Assembly (NCBI RefSeq): GCF_028453695.1 | Contig: NC_135781.1 | Location: forward strand, 20,769,640 to 20,833,639 | Source: Augochlora pura | Lineage: Eukaryota > Arthropoda > Insecta > Hymenoptera > Halictidae | Reading direction: 5' to 3' | Length of the DNA stretch: 64,000 bases | Part shown: in pieces, positions 47,056 to 60,100 of the stretch | Numbering within the stretch: the first letter of the stretch is position 1 | How the letters are laid out: each line of letters opens with the position of its first letter | The notes under the pieces: generated by a model | What the model was told of the DNA's origin: nothing | What the model saw: only the letters and a program-made list of their open reading frames with translations | Database searches by the model: none | Made by a program: the position numbers and the translations under genes

Positions 47056-50000
47056 CAATTTTAACTTGGACACTAAACTATTTATTCAAAAGTAAAGTAT
47101 TCTAATTTCATATCATTTTTTTATTGTATCTATATGAAATTGAGCTTATCTGCTCTACTTATATTTCTAACAAGTCACTAAATATAAACCAAGTTGATGT
47201 GAAAACTGATTCTTAAGTAAAATTCATATCATTCTTTTTAACGTCTCATACCGAACCAGTCTGCTAAGTTGACAAAAATATTGCCCTCAACTATAGGCTT
47301 TCTTCACCGATATTCTATCACTTAAATATGTTAGTCATTTCTTTTGAAAATTTGATTATTCTGTTATAAAAAGGGAAATTATTGTGGACAATATAGTGAG
47401 TACGAATCCTAGCGACATAACTCATAGTTTCCAAAACAAAGAGTTTTCCAACATTGACTTTTCCACATCTTAAACTGTCTAACAATTCTTTCCAATCGAT
47501 ATTCCTATCGAAAAGTTTTCTAAAAGAGCATTCATGTTTGACTGGTTTTACCTAATGAAATGACGGCGTCCCAAGACCTCTATACGGTAAAATTGCAAGT
47601 ACCGATCGTAGATTGCAGAGGTGAAAAGGGAGGAAGCCGGGCGAGGCGGACAGATTTAATTACACGATTGGTTTAAAGGTTTTTCTTCTTAGTGATTCCG
47701 CGGCATTGTAAGCTGGCGTACAGCCGTTTCCCGCGTCTTCTTTGATTCATTATTGAACGTCCGTTAACGAGGTTACCGCGCGCGGTGTATTTTCGTAGCC
47801 GGCACTGAGTAATTTAATAGGGCGGACAGTTCTGCTTCTTGCAGGGACCGGTGTTTGCTCGGCTTTAATTCTTGGTCCAGTACAATTCCCGGCGTTTTCG
47901 GGGCGTGGCGGCGGCGACGCGATTAAAAATTCAATTTTATATATAATCGGATTAGCCGGGCGACGTTTTTCACTGTCAGCCCCGCTGCGGAGCGGCGGAG
48001 CGGCGGTGGCCGCCGCGCACCGTGTATCTTTCCGTATTTTTGTTTTTCGTTCACGCTCGAATTACGTTGTTCCCGGTTACCGGAAACCGGGTTTAAACGC
48101 TTCGACGCCCGGTAGCGGGAGTAAAATATGGGTCGAACGGGTTGCGGCTGTCGGCGTTTCCTATATAATACATCGGTCGAAATAATTTCTGTCTACGAGG
48201 GCTCCAGAAATACTTGAACCGTCGCGCCGGCTTTCGTAATATTACCTCGAGAAGTATGTATTTCTAATTTCCCTGAAAATAACCCTTCACCGGACAGGCT
48301 CGCTCCAAGAGATCTAGAAGTGCAGGCAGAATAAGCTTTCATGAATACTTAAAATTCATTAAGACTCGCTTGGATGCGAAGGATCCGTTCCAAGCGAATA
48401 TTCCAAAAATATGTCTACTACTGTAAAATTAAGTGCTCTCAGAGTTTTGACCGGATCCGTTGCAACTAGAACTAAATTCGCGGAAATCTTTCAGTTACAC
48501 CTCAGTCATTCTAATCAAGCTAATTCGGAGAAATTTTTCATTAACCCCTTAATAGTTAATAATGATCGAGGTTCCTGTACAAAATGTATAATATTTTCGG
48601 GATATTTAAACTAAAAGTTAACAAAACACTGTGTTTGTATATTATAAGTGATAGTAAATAGAAGAAAAGATATATCGTTTCTTTTTTGGTTTTTGTTTAA
48701 ATATCAGCAAAAATGTAACGGTTACTTTGAGTCTATAATTATGCACACTACTGTATTAGCATTAGTCTATTGTAGATGTTCACATCATTGTGCATCCCAT
48801 GTCATCGATCGAGTCACACTCGGAGTGAACAGTTCTGTATTTGACGCTCACATCGATTACAAGAACTAAGATAAAATAAAAATCCTCTAGAGTTTGGTAT
48901 AAAGTTGGTTTCAACAAGTTCGTCTCTTTCATTACACTAACGCCGTCACTTACAGTTGAAGAGACAGCAAATTCCGGGAATGTTCAACAGTCAAAGGGGC
49001 ACCGCGGCGCGAAGCACACTAATTTCAGAAAAAAAGTGATCCCACCAAATTCGCAGGTTCCGCAAACGATTCCGACCGACCCGCAGCGAATTTTACGCGC
49101 GTCGCAACCTGGTCGGGCGCTCTTAAGAGTACGCTGTTAAAATTTCATGGATTTCGAGCGCTTTAAAGCAAAGTATCGGGAAAGGATCGCTGCGCTTACC
49201 CCTGGTTCGTTACATCGGTCATACAAAGGGTATCATTCTCCGGAAAGAGGAAAAGGAATCCCGTGTACTCGCCGCTCAATTTCCACGATATCCTTCCCGG
49301 AGGGATGCCGTGCCAGCTTGGAAAACGGAAAAGAGGAGAAGAAATTCCATGATGGAAGCTGCATTGGCGTTGCACGGGGGTTGCACTTAATCCGCGGCTC
49401 AGCGCGGCGGTAAGATCGAGTCGCTTTCGTCGAGGTCAGTTACAGTCGCCCTGGGAGCGGGCTGCGATGGATGCAACGAGGCATACATCGGGGTTTCTTA
49501 AACATTCAGTGCGGCAGGATGTCGGGCCGAGTGCAGCACCGGCCCGGCTTCATGGAAGGCGCTAACCGTCGGAATTGGAATTACCTATAGCTGCAACCGG
49601 GCCTCCGCTCGCAGCTACGCGGCGCGAGGAGGCCTTTACAGGCGCAGGAATTGGGATACGCGGTCGTATTCACAGAATCGAACGTTCCACTAGAATCGGG
49701 AATTTCTCTGCCGACCGATACGGCCGTTTCTATATGGCCTGCCGTCGAAATAGTTTCGAAATGGCTCGTCGAGCTCGATCCACAACCCCGAAGGGCTTTC
49801 TGTCGGCCGCGCGATCCCGCTCGGGATGGTTATCGAACACATTTTTTCTCTGCTCCGAGGAATCTTCGAGGCTCATCGGACCTCCGCGGAACGAAGATCG
49901 AACCTGGCTCTTCGACGTCTCTCGAAATTGATCTTACGGCCCGCAGTGGGACGACGATTCCACCCGGCAGCGATCGAAAAGCGATTCTTGTAAATTTTCA

Positions 50001-50958
50001 AAATGTCTAAAGGTCGTGCTATTTGGGAAGCAGTTAATTATATCATTACGTGGTGAACTACATTTTTTTTATATTTGACGTCGTTCTCTCGAGTCCAATG
50101 GTTAAAAACAGCAGAGACTTACAAATAATAGATTGTTAAGCAGAACGACGGATTTCTGTATTTTATACACTGAACCTTCCTATCGACCTCTAAATATAAT
50201 TATTTACACTGGTTTTACACTACACGAGTGTTTTCACTCAGTAGTGATAAAAGTACGTAGAAAAACGTACTGCGTACTATACAAGTAAATTTTTCGACTT
50301 TTTTCCGAATTTTAGACTTTTTATCGTCATCAAGTCACTTCATCCATTGCGTCGCGATTTCTTTGACAGCGTTGATTAACACTTGTTCGTCACTAAACGT
50401 TTCTTAGATGTAACAAGCAATTTGTATTTATCGTTCGCCAACCATTACTGAAATTTGTAACTATTGGTAATAGAAGGGTAGAATTTGATTTCGATTTAAA
50501 AGACGCGAATAGCATCTATATTCAGTAGTAGTTGATCTCAATTCGTACACTTGATGTAGAATCCTAACGTATACTAAATATCCGATTGATAGTGGATCTA
50601 GTAAATGCTGCATTTGAACATCGGCCGACCGACGCAGCGGAGTTACGTGCCAGAGAAAAGCACCTTCGCCAGCGAATAAACAATTTAAATGGTAACATGG
50701 ACAGCTAATCATCGGATGGGTCCTTTTAGAAGTTCGGTTCTGTCGGCGGGCTGACGCTGGAAGATTTGCAGGGCTTTTAGGTCGGACAGATATACTGCAG
50801 CCGATGATGGGCTTCGGGAAAGATGGGGATCGGAATCGCATATTGTGGCCGAGGAAAGTGGGTCACTGCGTTCGTGAAAAGCTGCGCCCAGCATATTTTG
50901 TTCGCTCCGATGTAGATGGTTGTAGGCAAAACTGCCAGTGGCAACAATCGCGTCTTTT
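47056..50958. other. Non-coding DNA
   Basis: AT-rich to 47560, GC-rich 47570-48250, AT-rich 48330-48960, GC-rich 48970-49980, AT-rich 49990-50620, then mixed. Frames of up to 119 codons in 49575-50010 overlap each other. TTAACCCCTTAATAG at 48541 resembles a TTAA-element start without a partner. No gene called. Confidence 0.5.
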
Positions 50959-51375
50959 CATCGATATTTCATCATTGACCGTCGAATAATCCGACGTTTT
51001 ATCTTTTGACGTTTATTGAATCTTTAGTTCAGGATTTTCAGGCTACACAGAACTCCATTTTCTTTAAATGTTAATATTGAAAAATTGGATTTCAGACGGG
51101 AAAGTCGCTTTTCAGACCGTCGCACGTTCTCCGAAGATACGCTTTAGCGAGTCGACATCGATATTTCATTATTAACCATCGAATACTCGAACGTTTTACC
51201 TTTCTGCGTTCATTAAGCCTTCAACGCGGGATTTTTAAGCTTTAAAGAGTCCCCGCTATGCGAAAAAATCAATGTGCCTCGAATAGGAATGTTGAAAAAT
51301 TAGATTTCGCCAATGGAAAATCGGTTTTTTTCAGAGGATTGCACGCTCGCTGGATATTCCCTTTGGCCAGTTGAC
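50959..51375 (+). repeat. Two-copy degenerate tandem duplication, about 200 bp units
   Basis: Unit 1 starts CATCGATATTTCATCATTGA at 50959; unit 2 starts CATCGATATTTCATTATTAA at 51156, a 197-base period. Both continue with CC(G/A)TCGAATA, CGACGTTTTA/GAACGTTTTA, GGATTTTCAGGCT/GGATTTTTAAGCT, TTGAAAAATT(G/A)GATTTC, TTTTCAGA and end GT(C/T)GAC-like. Unit 2 carries about 20 extra bases. All frames are broken, so it is a non-coding duplication. Confidence 0.85.
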
Positions 51376-53914
51376 CACATTAAAGTTTCGCTTAGTTTAT
51401 ACACGGCATTGGTTGCGATTCTAGGTTCGATTATCGCGTACCCTCAGCCGAAACCCTCGCAAAACGTTGCGGCGCCCGGCGTGAAGGCGTGACAGTATTT
51501 GGATGAATGCTAACTCGTTGACCGCGTAATTCGATACAAGCTTGCCAGGGAATTTTTTTTAGTTGCTCCACGAAAAATATCTCTCTCAATTCCTCTCGCT
51601 ATTGCCGAGTTTATTCCTGTCGTTCTCCCAGGTAATTGCGGATTTAAGATCGTTCCAGTTTCCGAGAAACCAGTTCATTAGCCCCAAATGTTCCTACGGC
51701 GGATGTCCCAATTCTAGGTTATTTAAATGCTGACTAATCAGAAAAAGAGATGTAAACAATCTTTCAGAACTCGAAGTCCATACAATAATGGATTATTACC
51801 TCAATCGTATATTAACCAGTTATAAAACAAATTAAGAAATGGTATTTCGAAAAAATATTAATTATTTATCACATAAAAAGACATCGTACTACCATATCGT
51901 CAGTTACCAATATTCTTAAACTTATTAAAGCGCAAAATCCTGATATATCTGGATCTTAAAATAAATCGTCTCGAGTCATTTTCAAAATAAACAAATTGTT
52001 TCAAGCCGATGTGACCTGCTGTAGCTTGCAAGCATCGTCTCCTGTGACACGTTCGCCTTTAAAAATTCCAAGTTATTTAAAAATTCCGTTTGAAAATATT
52101 TCTTTTACGATTGCTGTACAAATCCAATATTTGTAATAATTAGTTAAATGCAAACTGATCATAAATCGAGACATCCACCTAACACGACAAAGATAGTGCT
52201 CTTAAAAATGCCACTTTTCCTGTATGCCTCGCTTAGGCACTCGAATGCGTGAATCAGTTCGCTCGTTGCTGATGGGGCTCCGAGCGTGGCAGCCTCTTAA
52301 TAATCCATCCATGGTCGATTCGTTATAAAAGTGGCACAAAACGTTCACGTGCTGTTGATGAAGCGATTCCACCATCCACGAGAGATTCCAATTGCTGTGC
52401 GAGCGCTGCGCGATGGCTACGATTGCTTCAAAGAGATTGGTTCTTGTAATAGTAAATACCGCAAAGTCTAGACTAGACTCGCGGCGGATAGTTTCGAAAC
52501 GAAAGGATCGTGGCCACGGCCAATGGACGTGCGCGTTGAGCGGTACATTTGAGGCACAATCAATGCGAGGCAAATTATTCTAGTTTGGTGGAACTGCGAA
52601 ATTTTCGGCAATTGCGACCTGCAACTGCTTACGACATGCAGCTACTTGCGAGCGCAAATCGCGACATTCGCCCGCGTTGCAGATCTATCCGCACGTTCTT
52701 CGGAATTGTCCTTTGCTTAAAATGACTTCATATTTTTCGAAGAAAAAGATCTATTTCGCAAAATGTAATCTGGAACGCTAATTTTAAGTGTGAAGTGCAG
52801 TCTATATTTAGCATCTGTTCTATTCAATTAAAAGAATATTAAGGCTCGAATATGTCACCCATAAACACTACTAATAATAAAACTGTTGGATCTAAATATC
52901 CAAAAATTATTTATATATTCCGTCATTCATGTCATTATGACATTCATTTTTGACTACTCGCTCCCATTCGTCTGGTGTACAATGAAAACGTGCCATATTT
53001 GTTTTTTAGCTCTTTGCATTTGAATCGCAGTTCTGAGATCAACTAATAATTCCTGTAGCATCTTTAACCTAGTTCTAACACTATGAAATACATACGTTTT
53101 TTATGAATTCTTAAAGACACAAATATTGTACTAGCAAATAAGCTAAATTTCGCGTGCAGTACAACAGTGCTATAAAATCAAATTACTACACTTCATAAAG
53201 TCACAGTGTTATATCGAAGAGTGTTGTACTTAATAACTAAATTTTCAATAGGAGTAACTTTAGTATTTTCAATTCCGTGCAAACAAACGTACACAAAAGC
53301 TGAAAATAAAAAATCGGCAGATTGTCGCCGGTCGCTCGTCGCTAGACAAACTGCCGGACCTTCCATTTTAATCGCATTTCATTTACCCTTTTGCCAAGTA
53401 GACGTCCAGAGAAAATTTAGCACGTAGAACGAGGGTCGGTGGATCTTTCATAAATTTCCGAGTGTCGTTGGAGCATCTTCAGCCAAATGTTGCAGCAGTC
53501 GAGGGAATCGTCCTTTTTAATACGTCCTTTTTACGTGCTCCGTTTGGCGCAGCTGAATCTTGCTCATCCGATTCGTGCTTTTTCGGCGAGCTTTTTGCCG
53601 GATCACCGCCCGATGGTCCACGACAATCTATTCAGGGGCGAAGTTTCTTGTGCGGTTGGCCTTGAGCGACGAGAGCGTGTTTGACACGTTTCCCTTAAGG
53701 TGATCAGCTACCGTCCCGCTGCGTCTGCAGACAGATTCGGCGTCCCTAGCCTAATTACAGGGCCGGGTAGCCCGTGAGCACCTGAGCCTTCTCTCGTTTC
53801 GTTTTCGTGCCTCCGCAACGAACACCACATTCGCGGGACCCGCTCGTACATGCGCTGTGGAGAAACGAAAGCCACGTAACGCGATCTCGACGCTTTCGCG
53901 GCCCCGAACCGAAT
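51376..53914. other. Non-coding DNA
   Basis: Mixed to 51700, AT-rich 51720-52200, GC-balanced 52200-52690, AT-rich 52700-53320, then GC-balanced. A 123-codon minus frame (52202-52573) lies in a GC-balanced patch and is unrecognised. Apart from the splice-like site at 51631 no feature is supported. Confidence 0.5.
51611..51637 (+). promoter_or_regulatory. Candidate ratchet (recursive) splice site
   Basis: TTATTCCTGTCGTTCTCCCAG ends at 51631 and is followed directly by GTAATT. The acceptor is strong and the donor moderate. It is on the same strand as the candidates at 29727 and 43640. Confidence 0.3.
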
Positions 53915-54125
53915 CGAATTTCTTTTCGACGAACCAGGGAGTCGTTGCCTTGCTTTTCCCTCGAACTCGAGCCCGACGTCTAAATTAACAGGAAGCGTAA
54001 TCAATCAACACCTGTGGAATCTCCTAGAATCTAAATTTCCTTCCGAGGAACCAGCGAATCGTTGCGACTTATATTTCACATTATTGAGAGGCCAGATCGA
54101 CCAACACCTGTGGCATGCTATTCCA
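53915..54125 (+). repeat. Degenerate tandem duplication, about 100-117 bp units
   Basis: Copy 1 has GAATTTCTTTTCGACGAACC with AGGGAGTCGTTGC after it and ends CAACACCTGTGGAATC (54006). Copy 2 has AAATTTCCTTCCGAGGAACC with AGCGAATCGTTGC after it and ends CAACACCTGTGGCATG (54102). The first block is offset by 117 bases and the last by 96, so copy 2 lost about 20 bases in the middle. The copies differ by substitutions and indels, so the event is old. Confidence 0.8.
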
Positions 54126-57100
54126 CGAAGAACGTAACAAGCTTACCTCGTGTCACATCGCGCGGTTAGACGAAATTAAAGTTGAAACGGTGTTCACGGT
54201 TCCCCTCCGAGCAAGACGGAAGCCTCGACAGCTCGACCAACGTGTCAGGCGTGTCTATGAGAACCCGGCGAGGCATTTCAACCGAGACGATGGCAGAATC
54301 GTTTAGATTGTGGCGTTCTTTCCACGAGACTCGGCGAGGTTAGCAGCCGCTTTCGGGATAGAAACGTTCGGTGCGGCACGCAACGCTGAAACGAAGATCG
54401 GTTTCGTCACGTCACTACTGCATTTCTGTGGTATTTCGGACAGGTTAGAACGCGAACAGTTAGCACGACGCCCTGTCCGAACAACCGCTCGGACTATGCT
54501 GCAAAGAAATGTTTGCGTCGAGAATTGAAAATTTACCTCTCCCGAAACGTTCTTCAAGTTGAATAAAAGACGCCTCAGGGAACAAAAAACGGCAGAAAAG
54601 TCGAAAGCCTTATTGCATTTTTATTATACCTGAATTGTAGATAAGTGAACGAAATGTATCTTGTCGCTTATCTCATTACTAATGTAAAGACAGTGCTGTA
54701 AGATTACATATTATATGTTCGCTATAATATCATAATATATCTTATTTTATACTAGACGAAATTGCACTAATCTTTGCATTAGTCAATTTTACTATACATT
54801 GTATTTTGATTCGCAAGTGGTAAGGATGTTGAAGAAGTAATTGATGCTATATAATTTTGCTTCGAAATTTTAATTAAATTCAATGAAATATATTAATTGT
54901 CTGCAATTTCTGTGCGGCCGTCAAAGTGTTAACATCGAGGAACGTGACCCAGTTGAGTCGAGAGCGTTTCTCATCTGAACGAAACATTTCGAAATGGACC
55001 AGGATCTGTCGTATCGAACGTTGCAAATCAGACCGAGATCCGCGTGTCAGGAAGGTTTTAGTCTTATCAGCACGCTGGAAAACTGACTGACAAATATATT
55101 CTACGGTGGAGCACGAGACGAGGCGCCTCCACGCCCAATGTGTTGCGCAAGAATGCATCAATCGCAATGTTTCTCTCTCCTGTAATCCGGCTATCATCGG
55201 GCCGATCGTGGTCCTGTCTCGCGGGGATCTTAACGGTCCCGATAACGTCCCCGCGTCGATAAAACGGAGACGCACGTGCTAACGAGGAATTTACTCCGCG
55301 AAGCTCGGGCAACAGTGATTTCCCGAAGTCCTCGGTCCCGAGTACCGCTAACGATATGATTACCGGCGGCGTCACATAAATATCGATGTCACGGGGTCCC
55401 ACTTCGAAACCGAAGTGTCCGGTAAGAACTTAACGATCGGCGGTCTCCGATGGAGCGACAGATAGCCCGCCGCCATTTTCTCGAGAGCGGGTGCACGTCA
55501 GTCTCCGCTTCTGCTAACTGGTTCGGTCACGTATCGCCGATCAAATTTTATCCGCCACGTTGCCTCGGCTTTCTTCGTTCGCCGATTGATTTATCGACCG
55601 GCAAATCCGTGAATCCCTCGGAATCGGTGATCTTAATTTGATCCGCGCGAGGGTGACAGGGTCAGATCCCGCGATAACGCAAACTCTCGCGATCGCTGGA
55701 TTCTAGTCTCTCTAACGGAAGCTGAATTCTCCGCGGCTTCTTCGTTGCCGATTATTGATTGCTACGCATGTTGAAACTGTGCTCTTGTTACACTTGCGAT
55801 TATTCATCTTTTCTCTTATGTGTCTGGTAGTAGGTTTTTTTTTTAGAAAGGAAGTATTATTTATGAATTCTTCAACGAAATGAAAAGTTTTTTTAACAAA
55901 TTTAATTTTCACTCATAACAATTTCTTAAGTTAGTTCAATGCAGCAACTCGGCTTAATGGGGGTGGGCAAAAATCTGTATTTCTTACGAAAATTTGAGAA
56001 CAGCAAACTTATGACTTAAACTAACCTTAATTTCGTGTATACTATAATATACAGAACAAACTGAAATTTTATACCGTAAAGGAACTATCGATATTTATAT
56101 TTAGCAATTTTTATCAACGATCATTCTACTTTAAAAAATTGTCGTATTCGACAACCAGTAGTTTTCCAACGAATTCGAGATTAGAAAATCGAGGACTTAC
56201 TGTAATTTTATATTGTAATTTTACAATAATAAAAATATAAATATATTGCAATTTTATATTGCACTTACGTCAAAGAAAGCATCTATTTAGAAATTTGGTT
56301 CGCTCGAATCAGAGCGTAGTTCAAATGTCTAAACGAATTGAAAAACACAAAAATGATAACTTAACGCCCCTCTAATTAGGTACCTTCTGCGTCATGGCTG
56401 CGAGGGTATTTAACACGGTGATCGGTCATCATCGATTCGAGGGCTGGCCAGCTTGTTGTCGGTCAGCTGAGGCACGCTTCGTCGTGCGCTCTCTTTCCAC
56501 GCTGCCCTATGCGATCGTTTCGATAAGCGGCGTCCTTCGGAACCGAGGGTGCAGATAAAAATCTGATAAACGATTCGTTTCATTAGTGTCGGGTCTGGTT
56601 GCGGTGGATCGGAGCAATCAGTTGGTTCGTGGCGGGGCCGAACACGGTTTTAATTATCAGCGTTCTGGCTAGTAATCTTGACACAAAATGATACTGTAGA
56701 TCACGGCGATAAGCGGAAGAGGTTGTTCCTCGGAGTCGGGATTGCTGAATCAGGTTGACGATACAGCCGTCCCAAATCCGGGGCAATTATTTCAATGAAA
56801 ATCCGCGTTAAAGTCCTTTACCTCGGCGCTCCGTCACGGTCGTTGGGTTGCCTGCGGTAATCTTACGATAAATAGCGACCGGGCTCGGTTGTTTAAGCTT
56901 CAGAGCATCACGCGACAGCGGTCACGCGTTCCGCATTTCGGTAACATGAATGTGAACTCGCTTTCAAGATTAAGCTGAATACCTTCGCCGTTTCTGGTCC
57001 CGCTGCGAAATTTCCTCCGTGGAAACCTGGACGGGGTGAAGTCCTTTAACTTTTCATCAGTCTAGTCAGATGAATTTTTTGGAAAAGCCAGGCGTTGCTC

Positions 57101-60100
57101 GCAGACCGAGCGAAATCGGCGTTTTATTCGAGCCGCGGTTAAGAACCGCGAAATGACCCTCCTTTCGGCCGAGAGCCAACAAGTTCATTAGTCTTCTTTC
57201 AGCGATTCTCGAAGCTGTTTCCTCGCTGGATGGACCGGGGTCGCGCGACTTATTAAGCCATTCTCGAAACGTTATAAAGCACGCCCGCGAGTTCTTCATT
57301 CCCCGTCTTGCTTCTTCTTCGACATAGCCGGATTAAAAAGAAGCACACTGTAAAATTCGTCGGATTATTGCGCAAGCTGGATGCATCGTACTATCACTGC
57401 CTATTCAATAATTAGAAGCTTTCGGTCGGGTTTCCGTGATCTAAATGAGGTAATTGCGATAAAATGTGCAAGCTTCTCGTGAAAGTCCACGATGGAAAGG
57501 TTATTCGGGATATAGAATAAACTCGGGTTATGTATTGATACAGATTACTCCGTGACATATTTCCAGACACCTCTAAAAATGGACGCCGTTTGACCGATTC
57601 GATTAAACAACACTTTAACAGTTATCATTAAGACTCCAATTTATTTAAAAAGAAGCTCAATCAATTCAAATGAATGCAATGGGTACGAGAGATGAGTAAA
57701 TTCTTATTTTCTTCTGTGCGCAAGCTCATGTTCCCCAATAAGAGCTTGAGCAAACTATCGATCTACGAATCATGAAGACGATTGATTTTATGAATCATTT
57801 GAAGATTGCTATAATGAAGACGTTGCATAAATGATCCTGAAATTGTCCATTGAAAATGCGCGACTGCGTTTTTTTTATTCGATATTCTTTTTTCTTAACT
57901 TTTCTCTGCCTATTATTTGTTTGCATATATCTCTGACCTGTTGCTTAGCCTCGTAGCGGTTCGATATTGTGATTTAGCAAACAAAATGCAAAATGGTCAC
58001 GGTTACCCGACTTTAACATTCAGGAAATAATATTCGGCTGCATGGAAACGGTGATGGACAGTCGTCCGTCACGTTGCCCCGTAAAATGCTATCGGTTAAT
58101 CCATATTACCCTGCTCCGTGGAAAAGCGAACGGTGGTAGACAAGGGAGGAACAGGGCACATTGTTTCTTTAATTAACTCGTGTCGCGGGTATCAAAGCAC
58201 GGCCGCGTTTACGAGTTGCCTCGCCGGGGACACGTGCTACGTTTATTAGCCCCCGTCGACGGTCTTTGACCCGTGGAGGCGTCGTACCCAGCATCCCCCG
58301 GGCGACACCGAGTGCGGTTCACGCTAAGAACGCTGGTTCTATCGTCGTTTCTTACGGGCACGCCGACGTGGAGAACGATATACGTCGATCCTCCTGGAAA
58401 CTCGATACGAGTAGTATCTCAGGAAGACGTACGACCGATCGGAACTGGCCTCGGAGACCGGTCCCTCGGGTCCGGGTCCCTCGCGAGTCCTCTGCGTACA
58501 ATTACCCGCCATCTCACCCTTCATCTAGCCCTCGCTTCTCCCGCCGAGACCTTCGGCCAATCAGCCTCGAATTAAGTCCTCTCAAATTCCTTCTTTACTC
58601 ATATGGGTCCGGAGTTGCATCTAATTTAATACCCGTAGTCAATAGATACCGTAATACCGCCGCAAACATTTCTCCTTGATGTAATGCATAGTTCGATAAT
58701 TATATGTATCGCATATAATGTGGGAATAATATGTTAAATAGATAGTGATATAGATAGCGATATGCAAACGGCAGTTTGCAGTAGTACTAATTATTTACTA
58801 GTGTCCGTGCAAGGTGATATAAGTTACAAGTCAAATCAATTGCTTCCAGAGAGTTTGTTAAAACAAATAAGTGGCACGTTAACTTTTCTGTAGATCGATG
58901 AGAGAACAGGTTTAGATTTTTCTGAAGCAATTTTCTTGTTTCGAAATTTGTACTATGCTGACATAAAGAGCAGGAAATTTCATGATACTCGATAATCACA
59001 TTTAACAATAAAATGTGTTTCATAATCTTAAATTACGAGCGTGCGACACTACATACTTTCAGCATTTTCTACAATTTTCTACAATTCTAGTCACATTTTT
59101 AATCTGTCTTCCGAAGGACGCCGAAAGCAATAGAGTAATTCGATAGAGGAATGGGATGGAGAGTTATTACGTGTATGGGTATATTATCAGTGACTCCTTT
59201 CGTAAATAAAGTATGATTGAAGTGCCAAATATAATTCGTAGTAAATTACCACAAATGTTTATCAGCCGCAAATATTAACAGGCGCCTCGACGTTCGCGAA
59301 GCAATTCATGCTAATTAAGCACGTCGAAGAGAAATTATTGCGTCGCATCAGCGGCATGATCACATTTTGAATAAGAATGGCATTTTATGAGGGCTTCCCG
59401 GACAATTTAACCATACAGAATTTTCGCGCGAGAATGCCATGAATGCATAAAATCTGCAGTCTATTCATACAATGCCGGATGAATTTCCAGGAATTGAAAT
59501 TTAACTCTGAAATTAAAAGTTCGTCTCTCCCTCCGATTGTATTACAACTCGCTGTATTTGTTTAAAATATGAAATTACGAGTCAAACGAAATTCGTTGAA
59601 TTAACGTGTAGCCCCAAAATTAATGTCTGCCATAAATATCCGCGAACGGATTTCCGTGGGGGTGGAACCGAAGCATCGATAACGTTAAAAAAAAAGGATA
59701 GAACGATTTACACTGATTATCCGGTGGAATCTCTGAATTGCTTCAGAACGACAGACACAATTTCGCAGCTCGTGGAAGAAAAGTGACGAGGCCGGCCGGG
59801 AAACGGGGGCTAATTAAACAAAATTCCTCGTCGGCGCATGAGGGAACAATCCGCGGGTAATGAAATTAGCCAAGAATTTTGTAATTACCAAGTAGAATGA
59901 TCTCCGAGCAAAGAGTTCTTTGATAACGAATATTAAAATCCTAATACAGGTGCGGGTGTCCGTGTGTTAATACACATTCCTCGTACCTGCCGCCGCCGGG
60001 GGTGGTTTCGCGACCGTTCGACAGGATCCGTGGGACGAATGAGGGACCCGAAAGCCTGACAGAGACTCAAAATATGAAAATTTAACAATTCGTGATTATC

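Noticed and set aside
51425..51440. GGTTCGATTAT, resembling a tRNA B box
   Set aside because: The final CC of the B box is missing and no cloverleaf or A box could be found upstream.
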